Assembly: GCA_963596015.1 (NCBI GenBank)
Contig: CAVBJS010000070.1
Span: forward strand, 1 to 12,271
Direction of reading: 5' to 3'
DNA length: 12,271 nt
Origin: CAG-791 sp963596015
Lineage (GTDB): Bacteria > Bacillota > Clostridia > Lachnospirales > Lachnospiraceae
Within the stretch, counting starts at the first letter, position 1; each line of letters opens with the position of its first letter. Both the position numbers and the translations under genes were made by a program. The notes below the pieces were generated by a model. The model was given only the letters and a program-made list of their open reading frames with translations, was not told the DNA's origin and made no database searches. Of the stretch, positions 5,722 through 12,271 are shown in pieces.

Positions 5722-7841
5722 CAGTAATGACTCCCTTCTGCTACCTGCGCCATAGCGTTGTTAAGCCCCACGGCAAGGTCGTTCATGATGCCGTCGAGGT
5801 CAAGACTGCTGTTCACCGTGTTGTTATTGGTCATATCTACGGTAATGGCTGCTGTGGTGAAGCGGTTGATCGCATCCCTCTCTGCGATGTCGCAAAGGTA
5901 CGCGATGTCATCTTCCGTGTCGTCTAAGCTATCCTTGATGCTTCCGGCACTGCCGGCCGTATCTGCCGTGTTGGCCGCTGTGGCCGCGCTGTAATCTCCA
6001 AGACTTCCCCAGTCATTCGTCTGCGTCGCGGACTTAAACTTGCTGGATATCTTGCTGGATACACCGTCGCCCCACTCCGCGCCACTCTTAAAGGCATCTG
6101 ATGCCCAGCCGCTTTGGAAGGTTTCGTAGGTTGAACTTCCTTTTTTGAATGCGGCGCCAACATCCTGATAGGACTCTTTGTTTCCTGCCGCCTCGCTTGC
6201 CTTTGATGCATATTCACTGGCCGCATTGGTGATCCCTGAATAATCAAAGCTTACAAACGGCAGTTGGTTGAGCGCCTCCGCGATTCCCGCAATAACCGAA
6301 CACGCGGTTGATAGTAAGCCGTAAAACCACGACTGCACATTGCTGATCGCATTGTGAAATGCTGCCATCATATTGGACGCCAATGCCGTAGTAGCGCTTT
6401 TGATTCTCAGAAAAATATTTTCGACGGAAAGCCATAGATTTTTAAGGAACTGGACAACGACATTTATTGCCCCTGTAACCGTACCGAACGCACTGTTCGC
6501 CATGCCGGCCGATACCGCCGCTTGCGTTCCGAAGTAGATCAGCGCCGCCACCGCTGCCATGATCGCGATAACGATCCATGTGATAGGGCACGCCAGAAGG
6601 GCCGCGTTAAATCCTTGTTGCGCCGCTATAGCCGTGAATGTCTTCGTGGACAACAGCAAATCTGCCATCCCCTTTATGCCTTCTGCAGCAGCCTGCGCCA
6701 GTGTCAATACCTTCCCAATTGCCATAACGCCGGCATAAGCTGTAAACGCTCCCACCAGTGTCCAAACGATAGGCTCGATCCAGGAAAGATTCTGCTGTAC
6801 CCAGTTCACGGCATTGCCAAAAGCATTTATCGCATCCATGGCGACATACGCCGCGCCGGCCAGTGCGTCAAAGATGCCCTGTAACACCGCCTGTCCCTGG
6901 CTTGAATTAAGAACACTGCCTATCTTATTAAGAACAGGCTGAAAAGCTTGTAGAGCGTGATTCTGAATAAGGGTCATTGCCTGCCCAAAGGTATAGGGCA
7001 TCTGTTCAAACTGGGCGTCTATCTCGTCACCGGCACTCATGACGGCATTCTTTACAATGTCTGCCGACAGTGCTCCCTCTGACGCAAGGCTCCTGATCTC
7101 TCCGACACTGACACCCATATAATCTGCTATGTTCCGGATCAGGCTGGGCGCCTGTTCAAAAATGGAGTTTAACTCATCTCCTCGCAGTACGCCGGAACCC
7201 AGTGCCTGTGACAGCTGCAGGATGGCGTTTGATGCCTCCTCCGTGCTCGCGCCGGAAATGGTCATCTGCTTTTGCACCAGTTCGGAGAACCGGACTACCT
7301 CGTCCGTAGAGCTGAATGCGTCCCTTGCGTTATTACCAAACCTTGCCACCACGTCCATCAGGTCGCTGACAGAAGCTCTGGAAGCGTTGGCAGATGCAAA
7401 GACCTTATTCTGTAAAGCATCCGTCTGGGCGCTAATCTGGTCGGCCGCCGTGGTATCCCCCGCGAAATTTTGCACCATCATCTGGAGCCTTGCAGTGTTG
7501 CTGGACAGCTCATCCGACGCACTGATGATGGCCTCTACGCTTTTCATGGACACGTAAGCCATCGCAATGCCTTTGATCTTGCCAAGCAGTGCGTCACCCT
7601 TGTCCTTTCCTTCTGCCAGCTTCCTGTTAAGCGCCTCCTGCTCGTCAGCCGCTTCGGATGCCTTGGCTGATACCTTATCCATAGCCTGTGCTACCTGTTC
7701 GGTATTCCTGGCGGATAAGGACTCCAGCGCACTGTCTAGCTTTTCCATATAACCTACCAGCTTTTTGGCCTGCTCCGCGCTGGCTTTTAGCTGTGAGGTC
7801 ATCATGTCATTTAGTTTTATCGCTGTTTCTATGGTTGCCAT
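5721..7841 (-). CDS. xkdO: Tail tape measure protein, XkdO-like
   Basis: A 706-residue protein that fills the tail lumen, fixes tail length and is ejected with the DNA. Residues 10-105 are a charged helical and coiled-coil region. Residues about 105-310 are the tape measure domain, with the telling segments LSQALGSGVLRGDELNSIFEQ and LIRNIADYMGVSVGEIRSLASEG. Two hydrophobic helices (about 354-376 and 414-437) could cross the host membrane during DNA entry. The Ala/Ser-rich C-terminal half ends with INRFTTAAITVDMTNNN. The ATG has AGAGG five bases upstream and lies two bases after the stop of the XkdN -1 frame. At about 0.15 nm per residue of helix this predicts a tail near 100 nm. It is markedly shorter than PBSX XkdO as I remember it. 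Confidence 0.92.
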   Translation of the reverse strand: MATIETAIKLNDMMTSQLKASAEQAKKLVGYMEKLDSALESLSARNTEQVAQAMDKVSAKASEAADEQEALNRKLAEGKDKGDALLGKIKGIAMAYVSMKSVEAIISASDELSSNTARLQMMVQNFAGDTTAADQISAQTDALQNKVFASANASRASVSDLMDVVARFGNNARDAFSSTDEVVRFSELVQKQMTISGASTEEASNAILQLSQALGSGVLRGDELNSIFEQAPSLIRNIADYMGVSVGEIRSLASEGALSADIVKNAVMSAGDEIDAQFEQMPYTFGQAMTLIQNHALQAFQPVLNKIGSVLNSSQGQAVLQGIFDALAGAAYVAMDAINAFGNAVNWVQQNLSWIEPIVWTLVGAFTAYAGVMAIGKVLTLAQAAAEGIKGMADLLLSTKTFTAIAAQQGFNAALLACPITWIVIAIMAAVAALIYFGTQAAVSAGMANSAFGTVTGAINVVVQFLKNLWLSVENIFLRIKSATTALASNMMAAFHNAISNVQSWFYGLLSTACSVIAGIAEALNQLPFVSFDYSGITNAASEYASKASEAAGNKESYQDVGAAFKKGSSTYETFQSGWASDAFKSGAEWGDGVSSKISSKFKSATQTNDWGSLGDYSAATAANTADTAGSAGSIKDSLDDTEDDIAYLCDIAERDAINRFTTAAITVDMTNNNTVNSSLDLDGIMNDLAVGLNNAMAQVAEGSHY

Positions 7842-7843
7842 AA

Positions 7844-8466
7844 TTACCTCTTGGTTTTCCGTTTTATTTCTTTTTCCTGGGCTTCCTTATCCTTTGCCCT
7901 TTTCCTTATAAAAGCTATAACAAGAGCCTTTTCGTTGGTCTCCAAGCCATCGAACGTACTGGGAAGCATGCCAAACTTACGAAAGCAAAAATAAGCATAG
8001 ATCGCCATGGGGTCTGCTTCCGGCCCCTCTATTAGTTTTTTGCCTCTCCCGCCTTATCTTCCATGGATGTATCAAAGCCGCACACCTTATTTACGAACAT
8101 CAAAAGCTCTGTAAACTCGCCCGGCAGGTCAACCATAGCCGTCAGCAGATCCTCCGGATTTTTAACGCCGTAGGAATCCTGCAACTCTTCGTTCTGCAGG
8201 TCAGGCTCAACAGTGCATCTTGCGATCAGCATCTTGTTCAGCTTGTTGGAATTGATCTTCTCGGTATACTGGCCGTACTTTCCTGTTACCGGCACCTGCT
8301 TGGTGCATTCCTCTCTGATCTCGTTTAACTCGTCAGATGTGATGGGTTTAAAAGTCCACTCCAGTGGGTTGCCCTTGGTATCCACCATAGACTTGGTGGG
8401 TGCATATTTTACATTCCCAGCAGGCTTCTTGTTTGCCTTTAAAAACAGTTTTAAGCTTGTAGCCAT
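7844..8466 (-). CDS. Predicted -1 frameshift product of xkdN (207-residue tail assembly chaperone)
   Basis: Reading starts at 8466 in the xkdN frame, slips back one base at the heptamer at 8041-8035, continues from 8035 (CTA) and stops at TAA 7846-7844. The added part is 63 residues (LIEGPEADPMAIYAYFCFRK ... KRKTKR): a helix-forming core with KFGMLPSTF and NEKALVIAFIRKR, then a very basic, lysine-rich tail. This fills almost the whole gap before the tape measure gene. Known for lambda G/GT and widely conserved in long-tailed phages (Xu, Hendrix and Duda 2004), the longer form uses its extension to contact the tape measure and tube subunits during assembly. An internal ATG (8008-8006) could in principle start the extension alone, but it lacks a well-placed ribosome binding site. 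The frame and slip site are seen; the usage is inferred. Confidence 0.8.
7980..8027 (-). promoter_or_regulatory. Possible frameshift-stimulating pseudoknot
   Basis: Seven bases after the slip site, GGGG (8027-8024) can pair with CCCC (8012-8009). The loop bases CGGAAGCA (8022-8015) can pair with TGCTTTCG (7987-7980), eight pairs with one G-U, giving an H-type pseudoknot. The 7-base spacer is in the usual range for -1 sites. The single-base first loop is tight for an 8-bp second stem, so only part of it may form, or only the simple hairpin. Pairing found by eye; no folding energy was computed. Confidence 0.45.
8032..8466 (-). CDS. xkdN: Tail assembly chaperone, XkdN-like (short form)
   Basis: A 144-residue protein of the XkdN-like tail assembly chaperone family, which coats the tape measure and recruits tube subunits but is absent from the finished virion. 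Marks are the N-terminal LKLFLKANKKPAGNVKYAPTKS, the PLEWTFKPITSDELNEIREE segment near residues 34-53, and a helical C-terminal half (NPEDLLTAMVDLPGEFTELLMFVNKVCGF). It sits between the tube and tape measure genes, as expected. GGGAGG lies 8 bases before the ATG. Its final codons are the slippery site for the longer product. The 97-nt spacer separating it from the tube gene, unlike the tight junctions elsewhere, may let it be expressed at a level different from tube. Confidence 0.9.
   Translation of the reverse strand: MATSLKLFLKANKKPAGNVKYAPTKSMVDTKGNPLEWTFKPITSDELNEIREECTKQVPVTGKYGQYTEKINSNKLNKMLIARCTVEPDLQNEELQDSYGVKNPEDLLTAMVDLPGEFTELLMFVNKVCGFDTSMEDKAGEAKN
8035..8041 (-). promoter_or_regulatory. 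-1 slippery heptamer A AAA AAC at the end of xkdN
   Basis: The xkdN reading frame ends GCA AAA AAC TAA, so the heptamer is in the exact X XXY YYZ register and abuts the stop codon. Both tRNAs can re-pair on AAA AAA after a one-base backward slip. A purine-rich Shine-Dalgarno-like stretch (AAGG at 8055-8052, GGGAGAGG at 8050-8043) lies just upstream and could also influence slipping. Confidence 0.8.
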
Positions 8467-8500
8467 TAAATCTACCTCCCATCGATTTATCCCCCAAAAT

Positions 8501-8558
8501 AGCGGACGCCAGAGGCGGAGGATTACCCTTTTCGGATGCGCTATCCTATGCGCCCGCT
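8501..8558 (-). promoter_or_regulatory. Long-range stem in the tube-XkdN intergenic RNA
   Basis: The 97-nt gap 8467-8563 holds no gene. On the minus-strand RNA, AGCGGGCGC (8558-8550) can pair with GCGTCCGCT (8509-8501), nine pairs with one G-U, enclosing 40 bases. Inside, GGAT/ATCC and CGCC/GGCG can form small hairpins. The 3' arm is followed by ATTTTGGGGG, not a proper U tract, so this is not a classical terminator. It could slow decay of the tube message or tune read-through into xkdN. Confidence 0.4.
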
Positions 8559-8563
8559 GTATC

Positions 8564-9040
8564 TTACATGCCTTCCAGTTCCGTGAAGCTCTCCGGCATC
8601 TCTACGCTGTCAAAGGTGAAATCGAAATCCTCATCCAGTGTGTCGGCGTCTGCATCGAACTTTGCAAGGATCATGCTGTCAATGTTGCAGTTCTTTAAGA
8701 TGACGGACTGTCTGCCTGCCGCAGAAGTAGGATCATCGTTAGTTACCTGCATATCGAAATAGAAGTCTTCTCCATTTTTGGCATACTCCAACATCTTTTT
8801 GCGGAATACGGAAGAACAGTAATGCAGAGTGGCGGATCCGGATCCCTTCCAGCCGGTGGCCTTGTTTGCCTTGCCGGTCTGTCCCAGAATCGGCACCTCC
8901 TTCTTGGTCTTCTCGATCTTTGCCTCGACAGAGATGAACTGCATGCCGTTGTAACGTCTGCCGTCCATAGTGAAGTAGCACTCACCAAGAGAGCCGGAAA
9001 TAGTATCCCGGCCTTTCATAAGCGTGTTAATATTTGCCAT
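8564..9040 (-). CDS. xkdM: Tail tube protein, XkdM-like
   Basis: A 158-residue inner tube protein, stacked as hexamer rings inside the sheath to form the DNA channel. The PBSX XkdM family signature is plain: MANINTLMKGRDTISGSLGECYFTMDG split over residues 1-27, then FISVEAKIEKTKKEVPILGQ (residues 35-54), the ATGWKGSGSATLHYCSSVFRK segment (61-81) and a C-terminal acidic beta region (DEDFDFTFDSVEMPESF). AAGGAGG lies 8 bases before the ATG, the strongest ribosome site in the window, as suits a protein needed in many copies. It follows the sheath stop by 13 bases. Length is normal for the family. Confidence 0.93.
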   Translation of the reverse strand: MANINTLMKGRDTISGSLGECYFTMDGRRYNGMQFISVEAKIEKTKKEVPILGQTGKANKATGWKGSGSATLHYCSSVFRKKMLEYAKNGEDFYFDMQVTNDDPTSAAGRQSVILKNCNIDSMILAKFDADADTLDEDFDFTFDSVEMPESFTELEGM

Positions 9041-9053
9041 TGTTTAACCCTCC

Positions 9054-10355
9054 TTAGGATACTTTGACGGTCATGTACAGCTGTTCCATGGTGCCGGTAA
9101 CGGTGATAGCATCCGTAATGACTACGGCGTTTTTCTTATCACCCTGCTCTACGGTGATGCTGTCGGAATCAAAGTCCTCGATGGCTCTGATCCTGGCAAG
9201 AGCGTTATGGAGATCCACCACATCATTCCACAGAGATACTCTGCCGGAGGCGTCGTTGGGAATCTTGCCCATATACTTGCCATTGAACAGGGTGGCGATG
9301 TCATTGCCCAGCTGATCGCAGACACGAACGGTCTTGTTATCAGCGAACACCTCGCCCTTATCGGTGGTATAGGTGATCAGGGAGTTGATATCCCTCAGCA
9401 CCTTCACGTCACCGTTGACGTTATGCATGATGAATTTACCAGCATCCAGCGCAGTCTTTAACGCGCTCTGGCTATAGGCCACATCTACGTCAAACTCTCC
9501 GTCGTAGGTCTTATTCATCAGGGAATCTTCCACAGCACAGCCAGCCTCAGCACCGGTTACCCAGTAAACAAGAGAGGAAGCGCTGACGCCGGAATTATTC
9601 ACGGCATTCTCTACGTTGATGATGCCTTCGTAGTCTGCTTCGCACTGGTACAGCACCACCTGGAACTTAACGCCCACGTCATCGCGAAGCCGCTTTGCAA
9701 AAGCAACTGCCATATTCTTGGTGGCTGCATCATCCGTAGCAATGCCCATGACGTTGAACTGGTAAGACTCGATAGCTGCAAGGTATGACTGGTAACTGCT
9801 ACCGGTCACCTCGCTGTTTGTGCCGCCCACCAGATTGGTACCTGCGGTCTCTTGCAGGGTGGCGTCCGCCTTCCAAGTCACGTACTCATTATCTTTAAGA
9901 TCAGATGCCTTGGTGGCATTCTGGGAATCTACCTTGGTAGATCCCAAGTAGAGAACCACGTCAAAAGAGGCGGTGTCCACGCTCTGGGTAACCACGTATT
10001 TTAAATCATTGCCTCTGCTTCCTGCGCACTTAGCCGTTGCCAGCCCGCTGCTAGCCTTCTCGCCGCCGCCCTGCAGGTTGTAACCATAGAGCACGGAAGC
10101 GTTCTTGAAGAGATCCCGCAGGCCCTTCATGGCGTCGTCTGAATAGTCGTGTCCGAAGATTGACAGCGTATCCTTGATAAACTCGTCCTTTGTCACCTTG
10201 AATACGCCATTCGGTGCCCAGTCAAGAGTAAGGGGCATGGTTGCCACTCCTCTGGAAGAAAGGGCGTTGCCGCTGGTGCTGACAGATACGAAGTTGATGT
10301 AACTGCCGGGAAGCGGCTTGTTCTGTGCTGTAAAAGTACCTCCACCTAATGCCAT
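9054..10355 (-). CDS. xkdK: Contractile tail sheath protein, XkdK-like
   Basis: A 433-residue sheath subunit, the contractile outer layer of the tail. The N-terminus (ALGGGTFTAQNKPLPGSYINF) is the classic XkdK start, whose strand laces neighbouring subunits together. Residues about 185-320 match the conserved sheath core (YLAAIESYQFNVMGIATDD, VGVKFQVVLYQCEADYEGIINVEN, GEFDVDVAYSQSALKTALDAGKF). The C-terminal domain (NGDVKVLRDINSLITYT ... DLHNALARIRAIEDF ... MEQLYMTVKV) supplies the other half of the lacing. Residues 90-180 form an added surface domain, as in other XkdK-type sheaths. The ATG follows the preceding stop directly (TAAATG), with AAAGGAAAGG upstream. Together with the tube and baseplate set it makes this a myovirus-type tail. 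Confidence 0.95.
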   Translation of the reverse strand: MALGGGTFTAQNKPLPGSYINFVSVSTSGNALSSRGVATMPLTLDWAPNGVFKVTKDEFIKDTLSIFGHDYSDDAMKGLRDLFKNASVLYGYNLQGGGEKASSGLATAKCAGSRGNDLKYVVTQSVDTASFDVVLYLGSTKVDSQNATKASDLKDNEYVTWKADATLQETAGTNLVGGTNSEVTGSSYQSYLAAIESYQFNVMGIATDDAATKNMAVAFAKRLRDDVGVKFQVVLYQCEADYEGIINVENAVNNSGVSASSLVYWVTGAEAGCAVEDSLMNKTYDGEFDVDVAYSQSALKTALDAGKFIMHNVNGDVKVLRDINSLITYTTDKGEVFADNKTVRVCDQLGNDIATLFNGKYMGKIPNDASGRVSLWNDVVDLHNALARIRAIEDFDSDSITVEQGDKKNAVVITDAITVTGTMEQLYMTVKVS

Positions 10356-10538
10356 TTAATACACCTTTCCTTTCAAATACGTCTGCATGGCAGCATCGGC
10401 TTCTGCTATGCTGTACTTCTTGTCTTTATCAAGAACAGCGCAGGCTACGTCTCTAAGGTCTGCAAACCGCGCCGATCTCATCAGTTGCTCGCCGGTAAAG
10501 ACCGCCTCTGCCTGTTCTGTCTTTTTCTTAATTGCCAT
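10356..10538 (-). CDS. Small protein between tail terminator and sheath
   Basis: A 60-residue protein of unknown function. It begins with a basic MAIKKKTEQAEAVFTGEQLM and then has a helical stretch (ARFADLRDVACAVLDKDKKYSIAEADAAMQTYLKGKVY) with no membrane segment. It looks genuine because it fits exactly between its neighbours, sharing one base with the terminator stop (TAATG) and ending immediately before the sheath ATG, and it has GGAGG seven bases upstream. Small genes at this position are common in Clostridia prophages of this type, as far as I recall. A cofactor for sheath or terminator assembly is only a guess. Confidence 0.75.
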   Translation of the reverse strand: MAIKKKTEQAEAVFTGEQLMRSARFADLRDVACAVLDKDKKYSIAEADAAMQTYLKGKVY

Positions 10539-10978
10539 TATGTAACCTCCATAGTGGTCTTTTGCGTCTGCATGGCCTCTGTCTCCTGCGCCCGGACTTC
10601 ATAAGCGTGGACGTTGAACGTCATCACCAGAACGCCGTCGTTTATGGTCGCTTCTTTGTCCCTGGCGTCTATGTACCCATCGCCCACCTTGAACACGTCA
10701 AGACAAGCGAACAGTCGCTCCGATACCTCGTTGCATTCTCTGTTTGGCTCATAGGCCTCCCCCAATACTTTCTCATTAGGGAAGTAATAGACGCTGATCA
10801 GCCACGTCCTGTAATACCGCCGCCAGAAGTATCTGCCCACGGAAGGCCGGACACATTTCACATAAAAACAGGGCCCTTCAAAGCCCTGCTCGTTGTTCTC
10901 TGTGCGTATGGGATACTTCTCGCCAAACTCCTCATAGATAGCGCCCACCACGCCTGTAATAAGCTGTTCTGTTGTCAT
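10538..10978 (-). CDS. Phage tail terminator-like protein
   Basis: A 146-residue protein that probably caps the head-proximal end of the tube and sheath and joins the tail to the head. It starts MTTEQLITGVVGAIYEEFGEKYPI, then CFYVKCVRPSVGRYFWRRYYRTWLISVYYFP and a C-terminal beta region ending FNVHAYEV, the fold pattern of Firmicute terminators in this slot. I chose the ATG at 10978 because it overlaps the gp10-like stop as ATGA and has AAAGGAG upstream, although 11 bases away. A longer frame back to 11089 adds a basic 37-residue extension that only shadows the upstream gene. Function is inferred from position and general resemblance. Confidence 0.78.
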   Translation of the reverse strand: MTTEQLITGVVGAIYEEFGEKYPIRTENNEQGFEGPCFYVKCVRPSVGRYFWRRYYRTWLISVYYFPNEKVLGEAYEPNRECNEVSERLFACLDVFKVGDGYIDARDKEATINDGVLVMTFNVHAYEVRAQETEAMQTQKTTMEVT

Positions 10979-11451
10979 AGTGATGTATGCTCCTTTAAGA
11001 ATCTGGCGATCTTTCGCTCCAGAATGGCGCTCGACATTCCTTGCAACTCTATTTCTGAGATGGTAAGCATGAAGTGACCTTCCACCCATCCTTTGTGATT
11101 GGCCGTCCGATGGCCGTACTCTACATAAGGCGCGTAGTATACCGGGTTGGAAACCGTTATCACGTAGCTGTTTCCCTCTTTATGTACGGGTAAGGACTGG
11201 GCATAAGCCGCCGCGTCGCCGTTTTTCCCTGCCGTCCATCCTCTTCGCAGGGTGCCGCCCTTCTTGACGGAACTTGCCGGGTATACGCCTACAGGTGTGC
11301 GCTCGATGACAATCCGCAGAAGCCTTGCCGCCAGTTCCTTTGCGCAGTCCTGGTAGAACCGTTCCAGGACGACGGTATCCTCTGCCAGCTTCTCCAGTTC
11401 CTGCTGTAGCTTTTTGAGGTCTCTGTAGTCTACAAAGCCCATGCCACTCAT
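10975..11451 (-). CDS. HK97 gp10-like tail completion protein
   Basis: A 158-residue protein of the HK97 gp10 / minor tail completion family, which acts at the head-tail joint before the tail is attached. The signature is in order: an N-terminal helix (YRDLKKLQQELEKLAED), RIVIERTPVGVYPA near 46-60, GGTLRRGWTAG, then VITVSNPVYYAPYVEYGHRT (residues 96-115) and GWVEGHFML. It corresponds in position to XkdI/YqbI of the PBSX and skin elements. The start overlaps the previous gene's stop by ATGA and has GGAGG seven bases upstream. The C-terminal 30 residues are a basic helix typical of the family. Confidence 0.87.
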   Translation of the reverse strand: MSGMGFVDYRDLKKLQQELEKLAEDTVVLERFYQDCAKELAARLLRIVIERTPVGVYPASSVKKGGTLRRGWTAGKNGDAAAYAQSLPVHKEGNSYVITVSNPVYYAPYVEYGHRTANHKGWVEGHFMLTISEIELQGMSSAILERKIARFLKEHTSL

Positions 11452-11783
11452 ACGTATACCTCCATGGGCGACAGCATGTACTCACAGTGGGTGCTGTAGG
11501 ATGCAGGCACACCGGACATACTCCAGTCACTGACCGCTCCGCTCGCTCTCACGATATGCAGGCGGCTTCCCGGCTTGATCTCTACGTCCGGCGCTGTAAA
11601 CACCTTCACGCTTTGGGTTGCCTTATCAACTCCGTCACCGGAGGACGCGGCGGATATGCCGGAAAAGGAAAGGCGGCAGGGAATATCCTCAGCCACCGCG
11701 TGCCACGTTTTCCTCGTCCTCTTGGTCTCCGGATCCATCTCCTCCGTCTGGGCGTATACCGTGCATACGTCTTCATACAGCAT
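11448..11783 (-). CDS. Head-closure / stopper-like protein (XkdH position)
   Basis: A 111-residue, mostly beta protein. The order connector, this gene, gp10-like, terminator points to the head-closure (stopper) ring, called XkdH/YqbH in PBSX and skin. Features are LYEDVCTVYAQTEEMDPETKRTRKTWHAV (two strands and a loop, residues 2-30), then IPCRLSFSG, VKVFTAPDVEIKPGSRLHIV (59-78) and a final strand EYMLSPMEVYV, the small barrel with an extended loop seen in stoppers. The ATG at 11783 has only a weak AAGG 15 bases upstream. The frame stays open upstream with no better start, so initiation may depend on coupling to the connector stop 20 bases away. Confidence 0.72.
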   Translation of the reverse strand: MLYEDVCTVYAQTEEMDPETKRTRKTWHAVAEDIPCRLSFSGISAASSGDGVDKATQSVKVFTAPDVEIKPGSRLHIVRASGAVSDWSMSGVPASYSTHCEYMLSPMEVYV

Positions 11784-11803
11784 AGAAAGGGCCGCCCCAT
11801 ACC

Positions 11804-12211
11804 TTACCAGGTTAGTTTTCGGAATCGTAGCAGTTCACCTTCCTTTCCATCAGTCAGCCCGGAGATAATGGCCAGGACTCTTGCGTTTGCTCCGCTTCCA
11901 TCCTCTGTATAGTTGACCTGCGTATCTCCCAGTTTAAGAGAGGATACAGCGCCCGCCTCAATGCCGTATACCTCATCAAGCTTGCCTGTCTCGTACATAT
12001 CCCGCAGGAAATACCCGCAGGCCATATCTGTCAGCGGATAACAGAGCTGATCAGGCACCTCTTGCAGGTTGCAAAAGTTCCGGATGTACTGGTTTGCTCT
12101 TTCCAAAGCATCTTCCAGCGCGTCGGCGACCTCTGTATCCTCCTCATCTACGAAGAATCCCTTTACTTTTAAGGTTCGCTTCATTACCTTTATCAGCTCA
12201 TCCGTTTCCAT
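11804..12211 (-). CDS. Head-tail connector (adaptor) protein, gp6/YqbG-like
   Basis: A 135-residue adaptor that probably forms the ring under the portal in the filled head. It is all-helical: LIKVMKRTLKVKGFFVDEEDTEVADALEDALERANQYIRNFCN, then LTDMACGYFLRDMYETGKL, followed by a glycine-rich strand region (SLKLGDTQVNYTEDGSG) and a C-terminal tail ELLRFRKLTW, the usual layout of gp6/gp15-type connectors. A GTG two codons upstream (12217) is possible. I prefer the ATG at 12211 because AAGGAG (12222-12217) then lies five bases away, while it would touch the GTG. It is the first complete gene in the window. Confidence 0.82.
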   Translation of the reverse strand: METDELIKVMKRTLKVKGFFVDEEDTEVADALEDALERANQYIRNFCNLQEVPDQLCYPLTDMACGYFLRDMYETGKLDEVYGIEAGAVSSLKLGDTQVNYTEDGSGANARVLAIISGLTDGKEGELLRFRKLTW

Positions 12212-12213
12212 GG

Positions 12214-12271
12214 TCACTCCTTTGCTTTTGCCTTTGTGTTCTTCTTTTTCGGCTCTGCCTTTTCAGTATAG
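12214..12271 (-). CDS. 3' end of the upstream gene, lysine-rich C-terminus (partial)
   Basis: The frame enters from the right edge and gives YTEKAEPKKKNTKAKAKE before a TGA at 12216-12214, two bases ahead of the connector ATG. The tail is basic and disordered. In this gene order the major capsid protein or a small capsid-associated protein comes next upstream, but 18 residues cannot decide which. The ribosome binding site of the connector gene overlaps its final codons. Confidence 0.6.
   Translation of the reverse strand, partial: YTEKAEPKKKNTKAKAKE

Noticed and set aside
7844..8008. Stand-alone small gene from the ATG at 8008 instead of a frameshift extension
   Set aside because: No well-spaced ribosome binding site precedes it, while the slippery heptamer in exact register explains the frame better. 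It cannot be fully excluded.
10532..11077. A 181-codon plus-strand frame opposite the tail terminator
   Set aside because: It runs antisense across two genes with clear phage homology and good ribosome binding sites, has no convincing domain, and has no plus-strand neighbours.
10979..11089. N-terminal extension of the tail terminator gene
   Set aside because: The extra 37 residues lie wholly inside the gp10-like gene and are basic and non-homologous-looking; the ATGA start at 10978 matches the operon's coupling style.

Overview
The window is a block of contractile-tail (myovirus) structural genes, almost certainly from a prophage or temperate phage of a Gram-positive Firmicute. A gut Clostridia / Lachnospiraceae-type host is my best guess, from the protein style, middling GC by eye and strong AGGAGG ribosome binding sites; this is inference, because no host gene is present for certain. 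All confident genes lie on the minus strand and read from the right edge to the left edge. Their order matches the morphogenesis operon of the Bacillus subtilis PBSX/skin elements (Xkd/Yqb proteins).

In transcription order, the right edge holds the lysine-rich tail end of an upstream gene (12214-12271, possibly the capsid gene). Then come the head-tail connector (11804-12211), a head-closure-like protein (11448-11783), an HK97 gp10-like tail completion protein (10975-11451), a tail terminator (10538-10978) and a 60-residue small protein (10356-10538). The tail shaft follows: sheath (9054-10355) and tube (8564-9040). Next are the XkdN tail assembly chaperone (8032-8466) and the tape measure (5721-7841). 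The baseplate set is LysM protein XkdP, hub XkdQ, XkdR (DUF2577), XkdS (gp25-like), XkdT (baseplate J), an unrecognised 140-residue protein and XkdU (DUF2313). Last is a tail fibre (145-1050) with Gly/Tyr tandem repeats, followed by a hairpin that could end the transcript.

The genes are packed with ATGA, TAATG, TGATG and TAAATG junctions and two longer overlaps, which suggests one translationally coupled message. No internal promoter was seen. Two gaps break the pattern. The 190-nt gap between XkdN and the tape measure is not empty: the last codons of xkdN form a canonical -1 slippery heptamer (A AAA AAC). The -1 frame then runs open for 63 codons and stops two bases before the tape measure ATG, so it should give a 207-residue frameshifted chaperone, the G/GT arrangement of long-tailed phages. 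Seven bases after the slip site the RNA can form a GGGG/CCCC stem whose loop can pair downstream as a pseudoknot. The 97-nt gap between tube and XkdN can form a 9-bp long-range stem.

At the left edge a plus-strand frame (2-127) ends in a short CPPCG-containing tail. It may be the end of a convergent gene, but it is short and overlaps the hairpin, so it is tentative.
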